Assembly: GCA_001600635.1 (NCBI GenBank) | Contig: BCKL01000002.1 | Coordinates: forward strand, 1,367,425 to 1,431,424 | DNA: 64,000 nucleotides | Direction: 5' to 3' | Source of the DNA: Leucosporidium creatinivorum | Lineage: Eukaryota; Basidiomycota; Microbotryomycetes; Leucosporidiales; Leucosporidiaceae | In this document: one piece after another, positions 34,455 to 44,943 of the stretch | Layout of the letters: each line of letters opens with the position of its first letter | Position numbering within the stretch: the first letter of the stretch is position 1 | Program-made: the position numbers and the translations under genes | Notes under the pieces: model-generated | What the model saw: the letters and a program-made list of their open reading frames with translations, nothing else | The model's database searches: none | Told to the model about the DNA's origin: nothing

Positions 34455-37400
34455 ATGTCGTCTCGCCCAGCACGACCACGGCGTTCCGAACCCAAATCCT
34501 ACGTCGACCTGTTCAAGCCGTTAGACCTAGGCCTCTCCTCCTCGAGCGATACAGACGAGCAGGAAGACGCGCCTGCTCCAGCAGCTGAGGGAGCCGCCGC
34601 CTCGCCCAAGACGAAGGGCAAGAAGAGCAAGGGCAGAGGCAAGCTCAAGCTCCCCCTCTCGGAGGATGAGGACGACTCTGATATCAGTGAATGGGAGGCG
34701 CCCGTCAAGCCTACAACTAAAGACGGCCAGCCCGTCGCTTCGAGCTCAGACGACGATATTGGTTCAGCGGTGGAGACGGACGACGACGACGGCCCAGCAG
34801 AGGAAGAGGAATACGATTCAGATGATAGTGGCTTCCGTTCGCCCGCTGGGGCTTCGCCGAGGGGAGGGCATTCGCCCGTGTTGAAGCATGCGAGGGGAGG
34901 CAAGCCTCGCGTCTCAGTAGCCAAGCCCGTCACCCCTTCCCGTCCTAAACCCACTTCTCGCCGTCTTGCACCGCCTCAGGACCTCCCTCCCACGCTTATC
35001 GAAATCACCCTAGCGACCATTGGACCTCAGTACGAACCGCCCATTCGCAAGTTCGCTGCCAACGCCAAATCTATTGCCAGTGGGGAGATAGAGCAGAGGA
35101 AGGAGGAAGCGGATGATGGGATGAGGATGAGGGGTTTGGAGGGGTGGAGCTTGACGCCGTTTGGGCCTGAGAGGGGATTGTTGCAGGATTTGGGGTGGTG
35201 GAAGGGGAAATGGGTAGAGGGGCAGGGGATGAGGGAGAGGTGGGGTGGATGGTATGAGGATGTGAAGATGAGTGTTGGAGAGGTAGTCGAAGAGGGGTGA
35301 GTTCCGCCGTGGCTTGGGGAGAGCAGGAAGGGCAAGAACTGATGCTCGGCGATGATTCGAACAGCGACGTCGCCAAGTATCTCCCGCATCTGGTCTTCCC
35401 TTCCGTTCCTTCCAAGATCAACATTCCTCGACACCTCCTCATCGAGCCTCACGGCAAAGATCCCAAGGAGAAGGAGAACGACGAGGCTGCTGCGATGGAG
35501 GAGGACGAGCCGGCCGGAGTGGAGGAGGAGCAAGCCAAGGAGGAGGCGGAGGAGAAGCTGAAGGTGTGGCTGGGGAGCATGAAGCAAGGGGAGGAGCAGG
35601 AGAAGATTGAGTTGGAGAGGTTTGGGTCGAGGAGGTTGGGTGAGTCCTGACGGGCGTGGAGCGAATGAGAAGAGCTGACCTCGACGTGTTGGAGCAGACG
35701 AGTTCCTCCCCCGCAAGCCGGGCTTCATTCTCAACGCTGGTGGAGCAGTAATGGGCCTCGACTGGTGTCCCCTCCCTTCACCTCCTTCCTCCGTCGGTGT
35801 GTCTCCCTCGCCTCTACCATCCCCTTCGGCGCTGACCGTCCTCTCTCTTTCGCAGAATATCTCGCCCTTACCACCATCTCCAACGCCTCCGCGTCCATCT
35901 CCCACGCCATGAACCCCTCACCCTCCCTCATCCAGATCTGGTCTCTCGACATGTCTGTCCCCTCCGATCTCGCCATCGAGACGGATAAGGAGGACGGAGG
36001 GGAGGGGATGAAGATGGTGTTGGGGCTTTGTGTCGAGGAGGGAGATGCGTGGGAGGTGAGGTGGTGTCCCCGAGGAGGAGATGGGCATGGGATGCAGGTG
36101 GATGGAGAGGAGAGTGGGAGGTTGGGCATCCTCGCTGGAGCTTTTGCGGATGGCTCGGTGTCGCTGTTTGAAGTGCCGGACCCGGTGAAGGCGAGGGAGG
36201 AGAAGGGTATGGCGGATGGAGAGGTGTTGTATAGTGAGTGGTGCGCTTTGAGACCCTGTGACGACGCTGACCTCTCATACACGAGCAGTCAAGGCCAAGC
36301 CGATCCTCAAGCTTAGGCTCCCGGAGACGACTTGCGATTCCATCGCCTGGGCGAGTCACGAAACTATCGCTGCTGGATGTAACAATGGCGAGTCGCTCTC
36401 GCCTTCTGGCCCTATTCGCCTACTAACCATCGTCGCCCCCTCAGGCCACATCGCCATCTGGGACGTCGGCTCGGCGCTCCGCTCTGGCGCTTCCTACGGT
36501 TCGTACCTGCTCCTTCGCCCTCTCTCTCCTCCCTAACTAACCTCCTTCTCCCCCAGTCCGTCCCCTGCACTACTTCCCCGCCCACACCGCCTCGATCCGT
36601 TCCCTCTCCTTCCTCCGCACCCCACCCCTCCACCGCTCCCTCGACGGCTCTCTCGACGCCGACGCCGAGCCTTGTTACCTCTCGAGCGCGGGGCATGATG
36701 GCAGTAGTACGTTGATCGATTTGGGGGATACGACGGCGCCGATTGTGCTTACTCATGAGCGAGGTGAGTTTCTTGTTGCGCTCGCCGAAGCAGGAGAGAG
36801 GGGAGAGCTGATGGCGGAAGGACCGTGCAGGATTCATCGCCGCGATCGATTGGTCCCCTCATACTGGATGTATTGTCACCCATGATGCGGATGCGGCGGT
36901 TCGACTCGTCTCCATCAAGGCCAAGGACTTTGCTGCTACTCGCGCCGTCGTCAAGCTTACGGGAGCTGTTCAGGTGCGGCGTGATCCCTCTTCTGCTGTC
37001 GGCGAGAAGAAATACTGATAGATTGAAGAGGAGCAGGCCCTCGCCACCTCGGATCATCACCCTTTCGTCGCTGCTGCTTCGGCCGACGGAGCTTGCACTC
37101 TCGCCAACGCGGCGAGGACTTCGAAGAAGAAGGCTTACAAGGTTCGTCGCGCTCTCGTCCACTAACGAATCGCTCGCTAACGCTCGACTACGGCTGCACA
37201 GGGCCACTACTACCACCGCGTCTACCGCCTCGACTTCAACCGGGAGCTCGGCGAGTACCGCATGATCGACAACTTGCACGTCGAGGTTCGTGCTTGCCTC
37301 GCCCTCCTCTCCTCGCTTAGCATTTACTTATGCCTCACATCAACAGTCCTCCATCGGCATCGACGCGACCCTCCGTCCTCCTAGCAAAGCGACGTCCAAG

Positions 37401-37559
37401 AACGAGTACGCCGCCATCACGGGAGCTTGGGCGCCTCAGATCAATGTCACGAGGGTGAGGTGGCATCCTAGCTTGAATAGGGCGTGTTTGTTGGCTAGTG
37501 GGACCGCGTCGGGGTTGGTCAGGGTCGATTGGGTCGAGAGTGGTGCGCCGGGCTCGTGA
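34455..37559 (+). CDS. TFC6: TFIIIC WD40 subunit, TFC6/Sfc6/GTF3C2-like
   Basis: A component of the RNA polymerase III factor TFIIIC that helps bind the B box of tRNA genes. The N-terminal ~170 residues are acidic and low complexity. A conserved block follows (TLIEITLATIGPQYEPPIRK and WSLTPFGPERGLLQDLGWWK), then HGKDPKEKEND and a WD40-type propeller: FILNAGGAVMGLDWCP, HIAIWDVG, HYFPAHTASIRSLSF, SSAGHDGSSTLIDLG, FIAAIDWSPHTGCIVTHDAD and VTRVRWHPSLNRACLLASG. About ten short introns. The gene lies 268 bp downstream of EBP2 on the same strand. Order and spacing of the blocks fit the Tfc6/GTF3C2 family rather than a generic WD40 protein. Confidence 0.82.
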
Positions 37560-37729
37560 GGAGGAGGCAGAAGATTCGCTTCGCTTGAGCTTGGATACGC
37601 TTGAGTTTAAAAAAGGGCCACCTCGTTTCAGAAGAGTGTTATGGCGTGTTAAGCGAATGTATCGTAGCGTGTAGTAGTGTTGTAAACATCGTCAAGAGGA
37701 GGCAAACTCGCTCGAAAATGCTATCTCTC

Positions 37730-39259
37730 TCACTCGTCCTCGGCGCCAGCGACGTCGACTCCCAAACCCATCACCGCCCCTCCCTCTCCCTCTCCACCGC
37801 CACCCAGGCTCACCCTTCCTACTCCCCTCGACCCTAGCAGCGTAGCCACGGCCCTCCTTCGCAACCTCGACGAAAAGTTGCCCGCCAGCTCGGCTGCCGG
37901 ACCTCTCGGTTGACGAATGGCCGAGGCTGTTCCTGCTACCGCTGCAGGCTTGTTGGACTGGTAGGCGTTGGAGTTCGGAGAGAAGGGAGTGGACATGTTG
38001 GGGCTGAAGGCGTTCATTGAAGGGCTGAAGGCGTTCATCGCGGGACTGAACATCTGAGGTGAGAAGGCGCCGCCGCCGGCGAGGGGAGGGGAAGCGAAGG
38101 ACATGTGCTGGGTGTCGAATGCTGGGGAGGGGAAGTAAGGCGAAGGAGGGAGGGGCGTGAAGGTCGTGGCGAAGGGGGAGAGAGCTGGAGCGTGCGAGTC
38201 GCTCGAGGCGCGAGGGGTGTCGCCGAATCCGCCTGCTAGCTGTGGCGATCCGAGTCCAATAGCTCCGCCGATGGACGCTGGTCGTTGCTTGCGACCTCCG
38301 AGAGCGAGATTCAGGTCGCTGACGTGACTGCGACGGGTGGGTTTGGCGGCGACGGCATCTTGAGCTTCCGCCGAGAGGTCTGGCGAGTTGGATCCCGATG
38401 AGGAGGCTTTGGGGGAGGTGAGGTCGGCGGCAGTGTGGACGGAGTAGCAACGAGCTATGGGCTTGCTCTTGATTGAAGAGGTCGAGTCGTCGTCGTCGTC
38501 CTCTGAGCCTGAGGCGGAGGGGTAGGCCTCGCCGGGCTTGGAGAGGATGAGAGCGGGAGGGTCGGCCGAGGCGGGAGGGGTTCGAGCTGAGACGGAGGAA
38601 GGAGGTGATGTTTGCGCCGAGACTGAGCTGGCGGTAGTCTCGGACGAAGATTGACGATGGTGAACGACGTCTGCCGGTCCCGAGCTGATCCTCCTCTCCC
38701 TTCCTCCTCCTCCTGCTCCTCCCTGATTCTGCAACGTTCCCATCGCCTCGGCGTTCAACGACTGACGCTTCCTCCTCGCGAGCGCCGAAGCTACCAGCGG
38801 ATTCGTCTTGCTGTTGGTAGTCGCCGCCTCTTCCTCCTCGGGCGAGAGGAAACTCCCTCCCACGACAGCCGAGCGCGGCGGCTCGGCGTAGACCTGTTGC
38901 AGCCTACGCTGTGGCTCCACACTGCTGCTCCTCTGCTGGCTCGCTCGGCCTCCCTGCTGCTGCTGCTGATCGCGAGCCGCCGCCCTCCTCTGCATCTCGC
39001 GAAACGCGACCTCAGATTGCTGCTGCTGCTGCATGAGGAGCATCTGACTCTGCTGCTGAATCTGCAGCTGCAGTTGCTGGAGGTAATCTGCTTGTGCTTG
39101 CTGCAGGGCGCTGAGGTTGGGAGACGACACGGGGAGCGGGCTCGGGCGCGCTGTCCTGAGGCCTTGGAGCATCTGCGCGCGGTCGCTGGCTGGAGGGCGT
39201 TGGTCGGTAGTGAGAGGAGGAGGGCGGTGACGCTGGTTGGAGGGATTGATGTCGGTCAT
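37730..39259 (-). CDS. Q- and S-rich low-complexity protein, unknown function
   Basis: A single coding exon of about 509 residues. The N terminus has glutamine tracts (QQAQADYLQQLQLQIQQQ, MLLMQQQQQ, RDQQQQQGGRASQQR) encoded by CAG/CAA repeats. The middle is serine-rich with many SP sites (ASSSGSNSPDLS), suggesting phosphorylation. Near the C terminus are short tandem repeats (MNAFSPSMNAFSPNM) and a conserved-looking basic segment RQPRGPAAELAGNFSSRLRR followed by AVATLLGSRGV. I infer a regulatory or RNA-binding scaffold with prion-like parts but recognise no family. The frame is open upstream to an ATG at 39658, both with the 57-nt leader intron (near 39290-39345) kept and with it removed, so a longer N terminus is possible. 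I prefer the ATG at 39259 because conserved composition starts there. Confidence 0.65.
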   Translation of the reverse strand: MTDINPSNQRHRPPPLTTDQRPPASDRAQMLQGLRTARPSPLPVSSPNLSALQQAQADYLQQLQLQIQQQSQMLLMQQQQQSEVAFREMQRRAAARDQQQQQGGRASQQRSSSVEPQRRLQQVYAEPPRSAVVGGSFLSPEEEEAATTNSKTNPLVASALARRKRQSLNAEAMGTLQNQGGAGGGGRERRISSGPADVVHHRQSSSETTASSVSAQTSPPSSVSARTPPASADPPALILSKPGEAYPSASGSEDDDDDSTSSIKSKPIARCYSVHTAADLTSPKASSSGSNSPDLSAEAQDAVAAKPTRRSHVSDLNLALGGRKQRPASIGGAIGLGSPQLAGGFGDTPRASSDSHAPALSPFATTFTPLPPSPYFPSPAFDTQHMSFASPPLAGGGAFSPQMFSPAMNAFSPSMNAFSPNMSTPFSPNSNAYQSNKPAAVAGTASAIRQPRGPAAELAGNFSSRLRRRAVATLLGSRGVGRVSLGGGGEGEGGAVMGLGVDVAGAEDE

Positions 39260-39660
39260 GTTTGTGCAGGGGCGACTGAGACGGGCTGAGCGCGGCGAGA
39301 TCAGCTTCTGTCCCTCGCGTTTCCAGCTCTGAGATGACTTACTGCAGCGATGTGTGAATTGAGAAATTTGTAGTGCTATTCCGACCTGGGAAAGCTTGAG
39401 TTTGCAAGGGTTGTCCGGCCGGCGAACGAGTTGGAGGTTGCTGCTTGGTGTCGAGAAGTGGCGAGAGTCGAGATGAAAGGGAGACGAAGGAAGAGGTGGA
39501 GGGGGGGTATAAGGGTGCAGAGAGCGAGACGGTGCAAACGACCTCGCGCTCTGTAGGGGAGAGACGGGGCGCCGAGAACGTCGAGCGAGCGGCGGGAAGG
39601 CAACTTCTCTCGCGAGCTCTAAGTCGTCCGTTGGCTTCGCAGCCTCCCGTCTGAGCATCA
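39260..39660 (-). other. Leader of the Q-rich gene with a 57-nt intron
   Basis: On the minus strand a GTAAGT donor after CGCTGCA and a GCTGATC branch with a GCTCAG end define a 57-nt intron just upstream of the ATG at 39259. The leader is open in frame throughout, see the gene entry. Confidence 0.45.
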
Positions 39661-39703
39661 CACGAAAGCACAGCAGGACACAGTAGAGGTTACAAAGCTA
39701 CTA

Positions 39704-41741
39704 TCAAGACGAAGGCTTTCCGAGTCCCTTCTCCTTCTTTACATGGGTGAAGGCTCCGTCGGCGAACCATGAGGAGTTGGCATCCTCGACCTTCGCTCGC
39801 GCCTTGCTCGGGTCGATCAGCTCAAGGCCTGTGGACCGGTAGAAGGAATCAGCGTCAAAGTAGATATGTGGGATAGAGCTAGGCGATAAGCAGAGGTCGA
39901 ACGCACCCTGCACAGGAGTGAAAGAGAGCGAGGAAGCCAATCCCGAGGTGGCCGTGCCCGCCGTCTTGATGGATGCGAGTCGGCCCTTGTTCATCTTGGA
40001 AAGCTTGGCTGTATCATAAAAAGAGGTGTGCGAGACGTGGAGAGGTCAGCGAGCCCTTCAGACCGGGCAGAGACGGGAAAGCGACCACTCACCCTTGCTC
40101 CGAGCCTCTCCAGCGTTGGCTCGCACCTTGCCACTCGCGCTGCCAATCATACCCAGTCCGCGAGTCTCGTCGTACGCTCCAGTCTCCTCCTCTGCCTCGC
40201 CGAAGACCATGCGGTTCTGCAGCTTGCGCAGCTCAGTCATGGCGTAAGCCTCCTTAGCCTTGCGAGCCCTATTAGTCGAGTAGAATCAGCATCGTCGCTT
40301 GAGTACGAGAGAACGAAGCAATGAGGACGTACCTCTTTCCACCACGGCGCGCCTTCTTCTCCTCGTCCGGCCTCGGCAGCGCCTTGATGACCTTACTCGG
40401 CGCCGGCCTCGCCAACCTCTCCATCTCCCTCTCCAACTTCTCCATCATCTCTTCTCCAAACAACCCATCAGGGCTGCTTCCCGCGATATCCACTCGAGCG
40501 GCCAAAGCGACCTTGGCGCCCACTTTGCGCTGGGCCTTCATGCGATCTTCTTGCCGGGTGCGCTGGACGAGGGGGCATTGGTAGATGAAGCCGGTGTGTT
40601 GGCGGTCGACAGAGTGTGAGGCGGTGGAGAAACCGGTGGTGGCGCGCTTGACGGCACCGAGGACCTGTTATGAGTGATGGGGAGACGGTAAGCTCGAGTT
40701 CGGCGAGTGGACGGAACGAGAAACGCACATAGATGTTGGAGTGAGGGATACGGCTCAGTCCTTGCAGTCCTCCAGCAATACCGAGAATCTTGGTAGCCGT
40801 TTGCGTACCGACGATGGCCGAGATGTTGGGCGCCAGCAGCGAGATTCGGGATTCGACGTACTCGAGGATCTGTTCGGCGGTCTCGTCAGCGTCCAATATA
40901 TCTCGAGCGGGGGAGCAAGATACTCACCGTCTTCTTGGCCTCATCCAGCGTGAACATCATGTTACAAGCAGCAGTCACAACCTGCCACTCGCGCTCCTCG
41001 AGCGGCTCCCCTTTGCTCGTCGCCGCCGTCACGGTGACGGCCATGACCGCTCCCGAGGTGAGGATGCCACCGATATCTCCTCGAAGGTCCTCGTTGTTGC
41101 CGAGAGCGAGAATGACGCGGCAGAAGGGTAGAGGAGCCGAGACGAGCGAGTCGAGCTCGGGGAAACGGGCGAGGTAGTGGTCGCGGATGAACTGTAGGGT
41201 GTTGGGCGGGCGGGTCAGCGGCAGCAAGAGGTATACGTGTTGCAGAGAGTACAGCGCACCTTGTGTACGATGAGCATCTCGTTGTCAATCTCGACGCTGA
41301 GGTTGTTTGCTTGAACGATGAGCTGGTACTCTGCAGAATCGTTGTCGGACGCCAAGTTGGGGTCGGGATGCTCGCGGTAGTACTCGATTTTCTGTGTGTG
41401 GCCCATCAGGTCAGCTCTCGACGCAGAGGATGAACAGCTGCACGCACCGACAAGACCTCCTTCATCTGCTTGCTGCCCGCCAGCTTGGCCACCTTGCCCA
41501 CTTCTGCTACAGAGCTCATCTCCATCGCATCGACCGACTCGGGATCCAGCTCCAATGTAGGCTTGACGCCTCCTTCGGGCACCACCATCTCGTCCGTGAC
41601 TTCGACCTCTGGGCCATCGTCCTCCATGGCCACTTCTGCAGCGAGTTCCGTGCTGGGGCCAGCGGTAGGCTGCTGCTGCTCCTCTTCTCCTCCAGAATCC
41701 GAGTCGAGGTCGTTCATCAGCTCATCGGCGAGAGACGACAT
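39704..41741 (-). CDS. PRP31: U4/U6 snRNP protein PRP31
   Basis: A spliceosome protein that binds the U4 5' stem-loop together with the 15.5K protein and stabilises the U4/U6-U5 tri-snRNP. The N-terminal exon starts [15 protein letters not shown]. The Nop domain follows: [81 protein letters not shown] and [12 protein letters not shown]. The Prp31 C-terminal part includes [20 protein letters not shown] and [15 protein letters not shown], ending [10 protein letters not shown]. About eight introns. ATG at 41741 has acidic codons typical of the family. Length about 540 residues, as in other Prp31 proteins. Confidence 0.95.
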
Positions 41742-41922
41742 GGCGGGCGAGACTTGTGGGAGAGGGAGAGCCGCAGGCTGAGCGGTTCGTTGGGGGGTAG
41801 CCGGGGTCGTCTCGGGCTTTCACTCGCTGTAGGGGTCACAGATAACACCATCAACAGATTCACAATGTTACAACAAGCCTAGCGACGTGTCCTAGGGAAC
41901 TTCGACCTCCCTCGGCGTCGGC

Positions 41923-43117
41923 TCAAGCGGTCACCTCTCCTCCTCTCGGCGCTAGAGCGGCAAAGTTGCGACGGTTGAGGAGCGCACCTATAGAGGAGAT
42001 AAGAGTCAGTACGACGAGCCACACTATGAACCTGCAGTTAGCGACGCACCCTTGACAGAGCGAATCTCGGCCTTGAGGTTCGATACGGCGTCGAGCAACG
42101 GCTTGCGGTCCTTGGATCCACCGGTGTTCGCCTGAGCACCGTACGAGCGATAGGCCGAGGTGACGACGGCGTAGGTCTCGGTCTCGAGGTAAGTGTTGAG
42201 GCTGGAGAGAGCGCCGAGGAGGCCTTCGGAGGGGCTGCGAGCGTCGGCGAGGGTGGGGTAGGGAGGATGGGCAATTCGGGAGGGGAGGGAGGTGGAGGTA
42301 CCAGAGGGAGGGAGGGCCGAGGCGAGGGATGAGAGCGAGGTTTGGATGGGCAGCAGGACGGTTGCTGGTGGGGGGAGAGGGGGAGCTGCTGGTTCGCCGT
42401 CCTCGCCGAGCTCCTGCTCCTCCTTCTCGGCGATAACGCCCGCCTCTTCTGCCTTGGTCTTCTCCGGCACCTTATCCTCCTTCTTGGCCACCTCGCCCTT
42501 CTCCGCCACACCTTCCTGACCCTCCTCGCCCTCCTTCGCGCCCTTCACCTCGTCAAACGCCGGCGATTTGATCCGCTGGAAGCCTGGCGCACTCTTGAGT
42601 CCGCGGAGGGAGCTCAGCATTGCATCGTACATCGTGAGATTGGCGGTGCTCAGCCGAGTTCGAGCTTGAAGCGCGAGGACCAGACGCGGGTAGACGAAGG
42701 ACTAGATAGCGCTGAGTGGTCAGCGATGGCTCGTTGACGCTAGCGAGCACTACACACCTTGTAGATCCATGTCACTGCAGCAGCCGTTGTTCCTCCCACG
42801 ACAAAGACGACGAAAGCGAGCGCTCGAATGAACTGAGGGACCGACGAGTTGGGAGCATAAGCCGGCGGCAGCGAGACGATTGGTGCAGGGTGGTTCGAGT
42901 AGTCCCTTGCTGGTGGTAGACTCTGCTGAGCCGGTACCGCGTGCACCTGTTGGTTTACAGCCGTCAGCTCTGAAGTCTGGGCTGGACGCTAGATCACGGC
43001 AAGACGTACTGCTGCTTGTGGTGGTGGTGCAGAATCGGAAGCTGCAGGAGACTGTGCTAGTGATGCTCCTAGATCGGATGCTGGTTGTGGTGATGCTGCC
43101 TGGTCGTTGTCGCTCAT
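41923..43117 (-). CDS. Single-pass membrane protein resembling Pex14/Pex17 group
   Basis: ATG at 43117 opens MSDNDQAASPQPASDLG, a disordered head. One hydrophobic helix follows (FIRALAFVVFVVGGTTAAAV) and then WIYKSFVYPRLVLALQARTR, a basic amphipathic region. A long charged helical region (KEGEEGQEGVAEKGEVAKK) comes next and the tail ends APRGGEVTA. The order disordered head, single helix, Tyr/Lys-rich post-helix and coiled region recalls peroxins Pex14, Pex17 and Pex33, which dock the peroxisomal import receptor. However, I do not see the N-terminal Pex14 receptor-binding domain, so this would be the Pex17-like half or a different membrane protein. Four exons. Confidence 0.6.
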
Positions 43118-43452
43118 CGTCGAGGTCGTGGTTGATGGCAAAGCCGCCGCTTCGGCAAGCTCGCCCGCAAGAGCCGGTCGACCTTCGCCGTTCGGAAGTT
43201 GCTGCAAATGGTGTTATGCGCGGCGTAGTACGCTTTGAGATGTACGATGATGCTTTTGTGGAGCTGCACGACATCAGGCTTGCTTCGAAGTACAGGAAAT
43301 ACATCGCAGACATATCAGCGCCGAGCTCGCTTTCGCTGACTCGTTCTCCTTCTCTGCCTTCCCCGCCTCCCGTCGGGCTCGCTGTAGCGGCTCGTATAGT
43401 ATATCGGCGCCCTTCCACTATCTTTCCCTCCCTCTCTCCCTCCCCTTGATCA
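43118..43452. other. Spacer between the Pex-like gene and the G-patch gene
   Basis: 335 bp upstream of the Pex-like start and downstream of the G-patch stop, both genes being on the minus strand. Presumed promoter and 3' UTR; no other signal. Confidence 0.45.
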
Positions 43453-44725
43453 CTAATGATCCTCCTCCCCCACGCCCGGACAACTCGCTTCCAAATCCTC
43501 CTCCCCCTCATACTGCACCCCACACCACTGACAATAATGGTACTTCTCCCTGAGATACGCCTGAGCTAAGCTAAGGCGATCGGGGATGGGGTGAGCGAAC
43601 CAGGCCTGCTCCTCCTCCTGCTTCAACGCCGAGCCGTCCTCGTCCTCCGAGTCCGAGGTGGAGACGACGGTGCTAGAGGCGCCTTGAGCGTAATCCAGCT
43701 CTCCTCCGCCCTTTCGACGTCCTCGACCCGCTCGGTTCTCTCCCACACTCTCCTCCTCATCTCCAAATCCCTCGAGCCTCCTCCTCCTCATCGCCTTCTC
43801 CTCCTCCTTCGCCTCCCCCTCCTCATCCCTCCACATGACATTCCCCTCCCTCCCAGCCCTCGTATCCAACTCCTCCCCCGTCCGTCTCAGCGCTCTGAAC
43901 AAACCAAGTGCCCGCCGAGCGTCGACGGTGGATTTGACGGTGAGGAGGTAGGCCGTCCTGTCTGCTTCGAGGTCTGCGGCGGAGGGAGCGGGGGTGGAGG
44001 AGGAGGGGGGACGGTAGCGAGCGGGTTTGGAGGAGGGGACGCCTAGGCCTGTGCGCTCTGCTCATTCGTTCAAAACAAGGGAGGACAGAGTAGGGGAAGG
44101 GGAAAGGAGGGGGGTCAGCGCAGCGCCGAGCAGGCGAGGAAAGGGGAGGAGAGGGTTTCGTACTCTCGCGCAGCTCAAACTTGAGTGGCTCAGTCCTCGC
44201 TTTCTGGGAGGGGGGTTGGTCTGTCAGAGGCGTGGGTGAGGGAGGCCGAGGGCGAGGGCGAGCGCCGAGGCCTGCGAAAGCTGAGGGTTCGGCGGAGGGA
44301 GGAGCTGGGGCAGCAGCGGGAGGTGGAGGAGAAGGGGAAGCTCGTCGACCGAGTCCTTGGCCTGGTTGGAAGCCCATTTGTCTGCAACAGCCACACCACA
44401 CCTCATCAGCTCAGCGAAGCGAACGAGCGAGAGAGCGAGAGCCCATGCAAGCGCACCTCATCATCCTCAACGCCTTACTCTCCCCCTCGGTCGCCTCTCC
44501 CAGCGTATCAGCAGCAATCAAGTTCCTGCTCAAGCCTTCCTCCCTCGCTTGTTCCTCCCTCTGCTTCCGACTGCCTTGGGATTGTTGCTGCTGGGCTTTC
44601 TCCCGCCCGCGACCTATTGTACGCCGACGCTTTTCGGCGTAGGTGAGCTCTGGTGTATTGGTAGAGGTAGTAGCAGCGTCTACTAGGAAGCGAGGGTCGT
44701 CAAAATCGGGTTCAGAGTCGGACAT
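43453..44725 (-). CDS. G-patch protein GPATCH11/CENP-Y-like (DUF4187)
   Basis: Start MSDSEPDFDDPRFLVDA at 44725, then a basic region (YAEKRRRTIGRGREKAQQQQ). The G-patch core is MGFQPGQGLGRR. A proline-rich linker, PLKFELRE and the C-terminal DUF4187 region follow: AYLREKYHYCQWCGVQYEGE with a pair of cysteines, then ASCPG and the stop at 43453. G-patch proteins activate DEAH helicases such as Prp43 or Prp2. The G-patch plus DUF4187 order is that of GPATCH11. Three or four introns. It faces the NIT2-like gene across a 218 bp promoter. Confidence 0.85.
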
Positions 44726-44943
44726 GACTGTTGAGCGCGGAGCTGCTGAGGAGAGTGAGAGAGGATGACGCAGAGAGGGAGAGATGAGATGTAGGGCGGT
44801 GAGGGAGCAGAGGCCGAAGCTGTAGGTCGGTAATCAGCTCTGTCACCAGTTGTGTAGTCAATCCCAGCTGTCGAGCCGATTCGAAGCGAGTAGTCTAAAG
44901 TCAACCCTAGGCCTCTCGCCGTCGCTTCTCTCTCTCCTACTTT
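44726..44943. promoter_or_regulatory. Divergent promoter, GPATCH11-like / NIT2-like
   Basis: 218 bp between outward-facing start codons. Pyrimidine-rich close to the NIT2-like start. No specific motif identified. Confidence 0.45.
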
